A stretch of 64,000 nucleotides of DNA from Leptolyngbya sp. PCC 7375. GTDB taxonomy: Bacteria; Cyanobacteriota; Cyanobacteriia; Phormidesmidales; Phormidesmidaceae. A model generated the notes under the pieces. That model was not told the DNA's origin. It made no database searches and saw only the letters and a list, made by a program, of their open reading frames with translations. Position 1 is the stretch's first letter; every line of letters begins with the position of its first letter. The position numbers and the translations under genes are program-made. The stretch is taken from positions 124,001 to 188,000 of the forward strand of contig NZ_JH993797.1 in NCBI RefSeq assembly GCF_000316115.1, read 5' to 3'. Positions 29,187 through 38,000 of the stretch are shown here, piece after piece.

Positions 29187-29402
29187 TTAGCACCCTCCAC
29201 ACGAGGTCATTTTAAACCCGTATGACTCATCCGTTTGTGCCGAGCCATATTGTGAGAATGGGCTTGGGCAGCCGCAGCCAAACGAGCATTCAGTAGTGAT
29301 AAAACTCTCATTACCGTCTGCATCAATGGCGATTGCTTTGTCAATGGCTTCAGCTGTTTTTTCGGTCGTTAATGTCTTAGATTCAGTTTCTTGCAACCTC
29401 AT
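29187..29402 (-). CDS. Cys-rich 71-residue peptide, possible RiPP precursor
   Basis: The peptide has two parts. Residues 1-37 are acidic and helical (LTTEKTAEAIDKAIAIDADG), as in a leader peptide. Residues 38-71 are rich in Cys, Ser, Thr, Gly and aromatic residues, with cysteines at 39, 43, 45, 68 and 71 (ECSFGCGCPSPF and the C-terminal TSCGGC). AGGGG lies 11 bases before the ATG, and a perfect 13-bp inverted repeat sits 68 bp upstream. The layout fits a ribosomally made, modified peptide. However, no dedicated modification enzyme or leader peptidase is adjacent, so a small metal-binding protein is an alternative. The gene call itself is moderately secure. Confidence 0.5.
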   Translation of the reverse strand: MRLQETESKTLTTEKTAEAIDKAIAIDADGNESFITTECSFGCGCPSPFSQYGSAQTDESYGFKMTSCGGC

Positions 29403-29469
29403 TGGTGTAGATACCCCTATAACTAAATATTTTCACAGACCAAAACAAACTTGTCCCAGTCTCCAAATC

Positions 29470-29500
29470 GCTTCTAGATATGTCCGGCATATCTAGAAGC
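29470..29500. promoter_or_regulatory. Perfect 13-bp palindrome, operator or hairpin
   Basis: GCTTCTAGATATG at 29470-29482 is exactly complementary to CATATCTAGAAGC at 29488-29500, separated by TCCGG. It lies 68 bp upstream of the Cys-rich peptide start and within the region divergent to the ThDP gene. No T-run follows on either strand, which makes a protein-binding operator at least as likely as a terminator. Confidence 0.65.
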
Positions 29501-29951
29501 CGTTGTATCTGTCTTATCACTCATAATCGGACTCATGCTAGTCTCAGTTTGTTTCTAAAAAACTGAGGTGTAATTGAGAGTTGTATCTTTCTAGAAAGCG
29601 TGCATGTGATAGACGAGTTATGATTACAGCAACTGTTCATTGTTTCTGGAAAAGTGGACTTTTGGCTAGCTAAAGCTTCGCTACCAGTAAACTGACAGAG
29701 AACAGAGGGTTGCCACTTCCCAACAATGCTGATATAAAAACATACGTCCCAAGTTGAAAACATGCGTTCTGAGCTACCACCTCTGTTCTTCCGTTAGCTC
29801 TCCTTTGTTTTCTCTTAGTTAGTTTTTCTCGGTACAGCTTTCTAATTCAGCTTCTTTTTACCCAGTTGGCCCGTTCCGTATCGTCATAACTGAGTCGTCA
29901 CTCTACAGACTAAGATTGCCAATCTATTGCCAGTTTCAGAGGAGACTTACG
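29501..29951. promoter_or_regulatory. Upstream region of the ThDP gene
   Basis: A 451-bp AT-rich spacer without a convincing gene. A minus-strand frame at 29533-29763 has no ribosome binding site and no recognisable protein. The spacer should contain the promoter of the ThDP/oxidase unit. The ThDP start is preceded by AGAGGAG at 29938-29944. Confidence 0.45.
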
Positions 29952-30910
29952 ATGTCGCAAAATTCAGTAGCATTATACGTTCTTAAAGCCTTAAAACAGG
30001 AGAGAATTAATCATGTTTTCCTGGTTCCTGGCTACAATATTGATCCGTTTGTAGAAAACCATCCAGAGGCTGACATTGATGTTGTCGTAGCCGCTCATGA
30101 AGGCGGCGCCGCTTTCATGGCTGATGGCTATGCCAGAGCAAGTCAGGGATTTGGGGTTTGTGTAGCAATGGGTGGCCCCGGTGTGACCAATATGGTGACT
30201 GCGATCGCAGCCGCCTATGCGGATCGATCGCCTGTGCTAGTCCTGAGCGGATCGCTATCGTCGAAGTATACCGGAGATGGTGTCTTTCAAGATTCTAGCT
30301 CCACGGGTGTGGACGATATCGAAATCATGCGCCCAATCACCGCTTGGGCACAGCGTGTTCCCCACGTTTTTGATAATCAAATTGAAATTGATGATCAAAA
30401 CGATTCTGTTTGCTACACACCTGAATATAATAAAGCAAAGGACCTTTTGCATAAAGCAATACAGGTAATGCGCAGCCTTGAAAATCAGCCAGCCTTCCTT
30501 TCTTTTCCAAGAGAGATGTTGAATGCTGACTACCAGGCATCGTATCAATCACCAGGATTTGACGAGCCAGTCAGATTGCTTGATCGAAGTACAGTACAAC
30601 AGCTTCCAGACATTCTTAACAGCGCCACGCGGATCGTAATTTTTGCTGGGAACGGCTGTGTTCGCTCAAAAGCGAGTAAAGAGCTGCAAGAATTTGCCGA
30701 AAAGTACAGCATTCCAGTCGTAACAACCCTACGGGCGAAGGGTGTTCTTTCAGAAGACCCTTCTGAGTCGCCGATGTCGTTTGGCATTTTTGGCAACGGG
30801 GGTACGCTTCAAGCCAACAAGTTGGTTATGGGAGCCGCCGCCGCCGAGGGGCAGCCAGAGATTCCTAAAGCTGAAGTACTGCTTGTATTAGGAGCTACAC
30901 TCAACGAGAC
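29952..30910 (+). pseudogene. ThDP-dependent enzyme (acetolactate-synthase-like), 5' part
   Basis: The start at 29952 has AGAGGAG eight bases upstream. The fragment holds the PYR domain, with the cofactor-activating Glu in AAHEGGAAFMADGYAR about residue 50, and the middle domain up to LVLGATLNET. An IS4-family element then interrupts the gene and adds a stop at 30918-30920. Removing the element and one TCAACGAGAC copy continues the frame exactly into 32471-33366. The family includes acetolactate synthases, decarboxylases and carboligases such as ScyA. With an L-amino-acid oxidase gene 43 bp downstream, a role in processing or coupling 2-oxoacids made from amino acids is plausible. As sequenced it is inactive. 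Confidence 0.88.
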
Positions 30911-32470
30911 TGAACAGTAAGAAGTTTTTGTTGCTTTTCAGAAGCGCTCTATAAAAAAGAACATTCCATCGCTCAGAGAGCCCGGAATGCCCGAAACTAG
31001 CTGAAGTGAAAGATTCAGCTGATTTTATTATGGAGCTCTACGAGCGTATCGAGCAAATTATCGTTACATTCCGTCCAGCCTTTAGTCGCAATGCTACATT
31101 CGGGTGGTTTGTGCTGCTGTTGTGGGGAGCCCTACTAACGACCCAGCCCCCTGCGGTGACCAGTTATTTGAATGCCCTGGGTCTGGGAGCGGAGTACTAT
31201 CATCAAGCCCTCCATTGGTTTCATTCATCTGGATATGAGATGGACCGGGTGTGCCGTCGTTGGGGCCGTTGGCTCAGTCATCAGACCGATGGATATCGAC
31301 TCAAGGGGCATCGAGTGTATGTCGGTGACGGCATTAAGGTCAGCAAAGAGGGGCGTAAAATGCCTGGGGTTAAAGGCCTGCATCAAGAGTCCGATAACCT
31401 CAGTAAACCAGAATGGATACGGGGGCATTATTTTAGTGCGTTGGGCCTTTTAATCGGACTCGACTCCGCGCTGTTTGTCAGTCTCATTGCGCTTAAACTT
31501 CATGATGGCATCATTGCGACCACTGACGATGCTGAGAGTCGTCTAACCGAGAAAATGGCGCAACTCTGTGTCACCCATATGGGGCAGGGCAGCTATGCCG
31601 TGTTGGATGCCTACTATGCGTGTCGGGTTGTATTACAGCGGTTTCGTCAACACCACCTCCATCTCATTAGTCGCAGTCGCATCTCAACGGTGGCACGGGC
31701 CGAGTTTTCAGCGAATCCACAGGTCGCAAAACGAGGACGCCCTCGACAATGGGGAGCCAAAATCAGGCTCAGAGACTTGTTCGAGGAGACCGATAGCTGG
31801 TTAAGCGAAACGGTCTCACTCTATGGTCAGCCCGTTTCACTGGTCTATCAGTGTTTTCAGTTTTACTGGGATAGCCCCACCGAGAAGGTCCTCTTTGTCC
31901 TCACCCAACAACCGTGTGGCAAACGGATGATCCTGCTCTCGTCAGACCTCAGCCTCACTGGACTAGAGGTCATTGAAACCTATACAAAGCGCTTCAAAAT
32001 CGAGGTCGCTTTTCGCACCTTGGTTCATCTCCTGGGTGGGTTTGCCTATCGGTTCTGGCTCAAAGCACTCGACAAAATTGCTGACTGGCCTGACTCGATG
32101 TACCTGCTCGACTATGACACCGATATCCAGACCCAAATTCTTAGCAAAGTCGAGGCCTTTGAACGCTTTGTCAACCTCAATGCTATCGCCTTAGGACTAC
32201 TGCAAGTGCTCGCTCTGGAAATGCCGAATCATATCTGGCGATACTTTCCGGGCTGGTTTCGTACCCTACCCAAGCATGGCTATCCCAGTGAACGGATTGT
32301 TCGAATGGCTCTCCAAGACCAGCAAGAGATCGTTTTATCCAAGAGTAGGCCTGCTCTACTGTTGAATAAATTATTGGCGGGTAAGATAGAGCAGGGCAAA
32401 ACGTCCAAAACACCTTCGTTGGCAGCGTAGGAAAACGACAAAAAGGCAACATTAACTTGTTACTCAATAG
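30911..32470 (+). mobile_element. Complete IS4-family insertion sequence (1560 bp)
   Basis: It is flanked by the 10-bp direct repeat TCAACGAGAC at 30901-30910 and 32471-32480. The ends are imperfect inverted repeats: the left end reads AGTAAGAAGTTTTTGTTGC (from 30916), and the right end, read outward on the other strand, gives AGTAACAAGTTAATGTTGC. It contains a single intact transposase gene. Excision restores the ThDP reading frame, so the insertion is recent. A 5' fragment of a related element lies at 52172-52389. Confidence 0.9.
31030..32430 (+). CDS. IS4-family transposase
   Basis: 466 residues from the ATG at 31030, chosen because the related remnant at 52253 starts at the same codon (MELYxRxEQII). 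The DDE transposase fold is visible: the first Asp in VYVGDGIKVS about residue 104, the second in YAVLDAYYAC about 198, and the third-acid segment of IS4 type in YTKRFKIEVAFRTLVH about 318-333 (Y, R and E of the YREK signature). No stop or frameshift interrupts it, so the element may be active. It acts on the inverted repeats of the surrounding 1560-bp element. Confidence 0.88.
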   Translation: MELYERIEQIIVTFRPAFSRNATFGWFVLLLWGALLTTQPPAVTSYLNALGLGAEYYHQALHWFHSSGYEMDRVCRRWGRWLSHQTDGYRLKGHRVYVGDGIKVSKEGRKMPGVKGLHQESDNLSKPEWIRGHYFSALGLLIGLDSALFVSLIALKLHDGIIATTDDAESRLTEKMAQLCVTHMGQGSYAVLDAYYACRVVLQRFRQHHLHLISRSRISTVARAEFSANPQVAKRGRPRQWGAKIRLRDLFEETDSWLSETVSLYGQPVSLVYQCFQFYWDSPTEKVLFVLTQQPCGKRMILLSSDLSLTGLEVIETYTKRFKIEVAFRTLVHLLGGFAYRFWLKALDKIADWPDSMYLLDYDTDIQTQILSKVEAFERFVNLNAIALGLLQVLALEMPNHIWRYFPGWFRTLPKHGYPSERIVRMALQDQQEIVLSKSRPALLLNKLLAGKIEQGKTSKTPSLAA

Positions 32471-33366
32471 TCAACGAGACCAACACCTATGTTTGGCATG
32501 AAAATTTTCCACCCTCCCAATCCCTGATCCGTGTTGATATCAATCCAAACAATGTGTCTGGTAAAAACTATGAAGAGACACTGATTATTGGAGATGTCAG
32601 AGAGTTTCTGCATTGGCTTCAGGACAATGAGGCTTTATTCACAGAATCACTCCACGCCAGTCAGCCAGAACGCCAAGCTTGGCTCAAGAGCATTCGACAA
32701 ACGCCCTATTACGATCGCCCAGATAATCGAGGAAGTGATGAAGTGCCCATACACCCTGCCCGGGTTGTCACTGAACTGCGCCAGGCTGCACCCCGCGATA
32801 CAGTGCTGGTCGTAGATTCAGGTGCACATTCTTACCATGTGCCTCATTACTGGACTGCCTATGCCCCTAACGAATTTTTGATACTGACTAATACGGGACC
32901 TATGGGTTATGGCGTGTCAGTAGCTATTGGGGCTAAGCTAGCCCAATCTGAGCAACCCTGCGTTGTTATTGCGGGTGATGGCAGCCTGTTGATGCACGGT
33001 ATGGAAATTAAGACGGCTGTGCGTTATAACATACCGCTGATTGTTGTGGTCATCAACAATAGTGCTCTAGGCAACATCTACCTGCGGGCTACGGAAACGG
33101 GCAAGGAATGGCCGGAGAACGCCATTGAAGCCAGCAAGATACCGACCCTTGACTGTGTTAGTTTTGCACGCAGCTTAGGTGCCGATGGAATCTTGGTCGA
33201 ACATCCCGATCAGCTGGCGACAGCTTTCACAAAAGCCTTCATAGAGATTGACGCTCACGCAAAACCTTTCATTGTGGACGTACGCTGCTGCCGAGACTGT
33301 AGAGTTCCCAACGATGCGTATAGCGCTGCTGAGGGGGCTGCGTCTTCGTTGACATTAGCGCGCTGA
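32471..33366 (+). pseudogene. ThDP-dependent enzyme (acetolactate-synthase-like), 3' part
   Basis: This is the continuation of the gene at 29952 after the IS4 insertion. In the restored frame it starts NETNTYVWHENFPP and carries the ThDP-binding domain. The metal/pyrophosphate motif is GDGSLLMHGMEIKTAV followed by VVVINNSALGN, and the NTGPMGYGVSVAIGAK segment lies before it. An internal ATG or GTG near 32548 could allow separate translation, but half a ThDP enzyme would not be functional because the active site forms between PYR and PP domains. Confidence 0.88.
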
Positions 33367-33409
33367 TTTTAACCTTGACTCGTTTTCTATCTCATTAATC
33401 GTCTCTATT

Positions 33410-34960
33410 ATGTCGTCAGCAGGAGCAAATATCATAATGGAGGATCACACGCCAATCGAGCAGCAGCTTGATCAGATTCAGCGTGAGGACAAAAATCGCC
33501 CTTGCAAAGAAATTCTCGTTCTCGGGGCAGGTATGGCAGGACTAGCAGCTGGCTATGAGCTAGCCCAGCTAGGCCATCAGGTGAAGATTATAGAAGCCTC
33601 TGGACGCTTAGGGGGACGAGTCTGGACCCATCGCTTTGAAAATGGCCAATATGGCGAGCTAGGGGCAATGCGTATTCCGGGTTCCCACGACTATACTCGG
33701 CACTACGTTAGTCAGCTCAAACTTAGGCTACGATCCTTTATTAATTTTAATCCAAAAACATACCGCGACTTTGAAGGGACCTTATGTAGGGCTGAAGATG
33801 CGCCTAAAGAGATTGGGAGTTTGTTCAATTTATCGGGCGATGATCGCAAAGCGATTCAAAGTGATGATTGCAAAGCGATTCAAAGTTCCGACGGTCTCGA
33901 TGCGATCTATTTACGAATTATAAAGATTGTGCTGTCTAATTTGGAGGATAGCGAAAAATCACAGCTGTTTGGGCATGGCCCCTTTTCTGATAGGCTGACA
34001 CGCTTGGATAGACAATCCTTGCTGCATACGCTGCGCCAGTATGCGGAGACCGCCGACGCCGTACGATTGATGGGTAAGGCTACCGTCCTCGACGACTACT
34101 GGCAGCGGTCTACTCTTCTGTTTATTCGTGAAGAAATCGACAAAGCTTTTACAGACCTCGAAGAGATAGAAGGCGGTATGGGTTGCTTACCTGAAAAACT
34201 TGCAGATGCTTCGCTTCCAGATGGAACAACTTTGCGAGACCATATTGCTTTTTCTCAAGAGGTATATTCTATAGCGCAAGGTAGCGAAGGTATTACGGTT
34301 GCCTTTAAGGAAAATGGCAAGCTAGATAGCGTCACCTCGCCCTATGTGCTCTGTACCATTCCATTTTCGGTGCTTCGTCGCATCAAGCTTCAAGGGCTAT
34401 GCGGCAGTAAGCGCATACAAGATGCCATCCAAGGCTTAGGATACCAGTCTGCAACAAAAGTTTTGGTCAACTGTAAGCAACGATTTTGGGAGTCAAAAGA
34501 AGAAATATATGGGGGAGCGTCTCTCTCAGATTCGATTGCTCGCATGACGTTTTATCCTTCAGATAATGCTGAGAAGAAAGATCAATCTATTAGTGAAAAA
34601 CCTGGTGTGCTGCTGGGCAGCTATACCTGGGGAGCTACAGCGCGACGGTTGGGGGTGTTGAGCCAGGAGGCACGTGGTCAGCTGGTGATTGAGCAAATCA
34701 AACGGTTTCATCCTGATATCAAAGACTATCTTGATTTAGATCAGCCCTACGTGTCGATGGCCTGGGATCAAAATCGCTACGCGGCAGGCGCGTTCTCATC
34801 TTCTTACCCCCAAGATCTCCAGATGTTTTTTCCAGGTGCCAGCCAACCCGCTGGGCGGTTATTTTTTGCAGGAGAGCATCTATCGCCCTACCCCACCTGG
34901 ATACAAGGCGGTTTGTGGTCCGCGCTCCAAGCGGTGATGCAAATTGTTGTAGCCTGCTAG
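33410..34960 (+). CDS. L-amino-acid oxidase (flavin amine oxidase family)
   Basis: 516 residues. The FAD dinucleotide loop is VLGAGMAGLAAGYELAQLG (38-56), followed by GRLGGRVWT. The segment GELGAMRIPGSHDYTRHY parallels the substrate-pocket region of L-amino-acid oxidases, where the Arg of the MRxP motif binds the substrate carboxylate. The C-terminal FAD-contact motif is FFAGEHLSPYPTWIQGG. It should oxidise an L-amino acid to the 2-oxoacid with release of ammonia and H2O2. An alternative ATG at 33437 has AGGAG 11 bases upstream. It lies 43 bp after the ThDP gene, so the two probably form an operon. Amino-acid specificity is not evident. Confidence 0.85.
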   Translation: MSSAGANIIMEDHTPIEQQLDQIQREDKNRPCKEILVLGAGMAGLAAGYELAQLGHQVKIIEASGRLGGRVWTHRFENGQYGELGAMRIPGSHDYTRHYVSQLKLRLRSFINFNPKTYRDFEGTLCRAEDAPKEIGSLFNLSGDDRKAIQSDDCKAIQSSDGLDAIYLRIIKIVLSNLEDSEKSQLFGHGPFSDRLTRLDRQSLLHTLRQYAETADAVRLMGKATVLDDYWQRSTLLFIREEIDKAFTDLEEIEGGMGCLPEKLADASLPDGTTLRDHIAFSQEVYSIAQGSEGITVAFKENGKLDSVTSPYVLCTIPFSVLRRIKLQGLCGSKRIQDAIQGLGYQSATKVLVNCKQRFWESKEEIYGGASLSDSIARMTFYPSDNAEKKDQSISEKPGVLLGSYTWGATARRLGVLSQEARGQLVIEQIKRFHPDIKDYLDLDQPYVSMAWDQNRYAAGAFSSSYPQDLQMFFPGASQPAGRLFFAGEHLSPYPTWIQGGLWSALQAVMQIVVAC

Positions 34961-35093
34961 TACCCTGGCAAAACTATCATAGGTCGCAGAGAGTGCGATC
35001 GCGTTCCTGAACCTCGTCACTAGTTTTCAAGTAATTCCGAACCTGGCTGCAGGCGTACTCCAGTTCATCTATGGCTAAGATCTGTTCTAAATT

Positions 35094-38000
35094 TCAGAGA
35101 ATGACTGTGGTATCTGCTGAGGTTGAGGCAATTCTCTGTCCATCAGGGCTGTAGGTGATCCCCCAAATTGCTCCTTCATGACGTTTAAGCGTCTTCAGAA
35201 GTCTTCCTTCTAGACTCCAGAGTCGAATGGTGTCATCTGCTGAGGCTGAGGCAATCATCTGCCCATCTGGGCTGAAAGCCAGATCTTCTATCTGAGCATC
35301 GCTCGCCTTAATTGTCTTTTGTAAGCTGCCGTCAAAATGCCAAAGCTTAATTGTTTTGTCATTGGAGGCTGAGGCAATCATCTGCCCGTCTGGGCTGACA
35401 TCTCCGCCTGAGACCGATCTACTGTGTCCTTCAATAGTCTTTCTCAGGCTGCCATCTAGGTTCCACAGCTTGATGGTTTGATCGTTTGATACTGAGATGA
35501 TTGTTTGCCCATCAGGGCTAAACATCGCCTTAAAGACTGTGCCCTGATGCCCTGTAAATGTTTTGATCAGATCGCCTTGGCGGTTCCACAGCTTGATGGT
35601 TTGATCGTCTGAGGCGGAGGCAAGGGTTTGGCCGTCAGGGCTGAAGGCTGCTTTGTAGACTCGGCTGCGATGCCCGGTCATTGTCTTTAGCAGGGTGCCA
35701 TCTAAAGTCCAGAGTTTGATGGTTTTATCATCTGAAGCCGAAGCAGTAGTCTGACCATCAGGGCTAAATGACACACTGGTAATGCCATCATCATGCCCAG
35801 ATAGGACGGTCAGTAGGGGATTTGTATAGCGCCAGAGTCGAACAGTGCTATCCCAGCTGGCCGAGGCCAAGGTCTGACCATCGGGGCTGAACGCGATTTC
35901 CCAAACGATATCACCATGTCCCTCAAACGTGGCTAACAAGGTGCCATTGTCTCTCCAGAGCTTAATTGTTTTGTCTGCCGATGCTGAGGCTAGGGTTTTA
36001 CCATCCGGGCTGAATGCGACATCGGTAACCTCGCTGCTATGTCCCGTGAAAGTGTTTTTTAAGCTGCCGTCCAAGTTCCAGAGCTTGATCGTGTTGTCGG
36101 CAGATGCGGTGGCAATCATTTGCCCATCCGGTCGAAACGCCAAGCCTGTGACTGCAGCGCTGTGTCCTTGAATCGTCTTGAGCAAGGTGCCATCTAGGCT
36201 CCACAGCTTAGTCGTATTGTCGCTAGATGCGGTGGCAATCATTTGCCCATCCGGTCGAAACGCCAAGCCTGTGACTGCAGCGCTGTGTCCTTGAATCGTC
36301 TTGAGCAAGGTGCCATCTAGGCTCCACAGCTTGATCGTGTTGTCGTTAGAGGCAGTTGCAATCATTTGCCCATCCGGGCTGAATGACACATCTGTGACTT
36401 CAGCCCTGTGCCCTTGGATCGTCTTAAGCAAGGTGCCATCTAGGTGCCAAAGTTTGATCGTATTGTCGTTAGAGGCAGTTGCAATCATTTGCCCATCCGG
36501 GCTGAATGACACGCTGTTGATGCCAGCACTATGGCCAGTCAGCGTAGTTCGTAAAATTCCGTTACTGTTCCAGAGCATAATCTCATCGGTCTCTGGTATT
36601 GAGGCAATAATTTGGCTGTCGGGGCTGAATGCAACACCTTTGACGCCGTCGGTATGCGCTGATAAGCGATTGTATTCAGCTAGTCCGTAGGCTGCCTGTT
36701 TTAGGGCTAAATTAACCGAGGCTTGAGTCGAGAGATTTGCCCTGAAGGGCAGTTGCAAACCGCGATAGGCTCTAATCGCTTCAACCAACGCTTCTAATTT
36801 TTGGTTGGTCGCAAACAAGGCAACAGAAGATTGACTGGTCGCTTCAATTTCTCTGATATGGGCCTGTCGCCATTGATAAAACGCGGTTCCAGCCAGCATT
36901 GACGCTAGCAACAGTCCACCTGTGAGGCCGACTAGCGTCAGCTGCCGTCGGCGCTTTTGCCTTTTGAGGTCATCATTCCTTGCCTCAAGGCTCTGTTCAA
37001 CGAATCGAATATCTCCTGGGCTAAGATCTGACCTCCGCTGCAAATACCAGTACTCTGCATCTGCTAACGGCTTCCAACGTAGCAGCAGGTGATCATTGTC
37101 CGGATCTTGCTCCCACTGCCACCTTGCTGTTCTGAGCTGCTGCTGCCAGCGGCGAAAATCACCGTCAATACTAATCCAGTGTGCCAGTCGTTTCCAGCTC
37201 TTCAGCAAAGTCTCGTGAACGATCTCAGCAGTTTCTTTTGCAGTGGATGAGTTATAGCTTGTCACAACTAAGCGAGAAGAGGCCAAATGAACGATCAAGT
37301 CCCAGTCTGTCTTCAACTCATCGCGCGTGGCGATCTGACGGGTGGGTTCTTGATCTTCACCTAGATGCACGAGCTGCATAAATATCCGTTGCGATCGCAG
37401 CTTATCTTCCCTACTCAGCCGAGCATAGATAGCTTCAGCATGGTTCGCCAAGGCAACCTCAACGCCGCCGATATCAGCGTAGCCTTGGCAAGTCATGAGC
37501 CCGTTTCTCTGGTTTGACCACAGCTGGGTGAGGGCAAACTCTAGCAGCGGTAGCCCACCTGCTTGATCCCAGACATCATCCACTATCCGAGTGCTTAACC
37601 CGGCTTCCAGCCTGATGCCAGAATGTGCTGCTGGTGTCTCGATCGCGGCGCGCAATTCAGAACGGCTCATCGGGCCAAGATTATACACAGCCCCTTGCAA
37701 GGCCTCGCTGAAAGGACGATAAGAAAGCGCATGCCCATAGAAGTCGGCTCGTAATGCCAGGATCAGTTTGAGTGCAGGCACTGATTTAACTGCCTGTAGC
37801 AGGCCATTTAAGAAAGGCTGTTGTTCTGCAACGGGTGAAAGCGTATAGAGTTCTTCAAACTGATCGATAATGAGTACCAATCGATCGGTTGAGGCTCGAA
37901 AAACCGTTTGGAGGGCTTTGGATAAGGCTTGAGTATCTTGCCGTAGCGCAGTTACAAAATCTGTCTCACTCAAAAGATCCTGATTTTGCTCAGCCGATAC

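Noticed and set aside
29533..29763. 76-codon minus-strand frame upstream of the ThDP gene
   Set aside because: No ribosome binding site, no recognisable domain and it lies in the expected promoter region.
35200..36660. Regular repeats that could suggest a CRISPR array
   Set aside because: The 123-bp period equals one WD40 blade, the units are translated in one frame and there are no unique spacers or cas genes.
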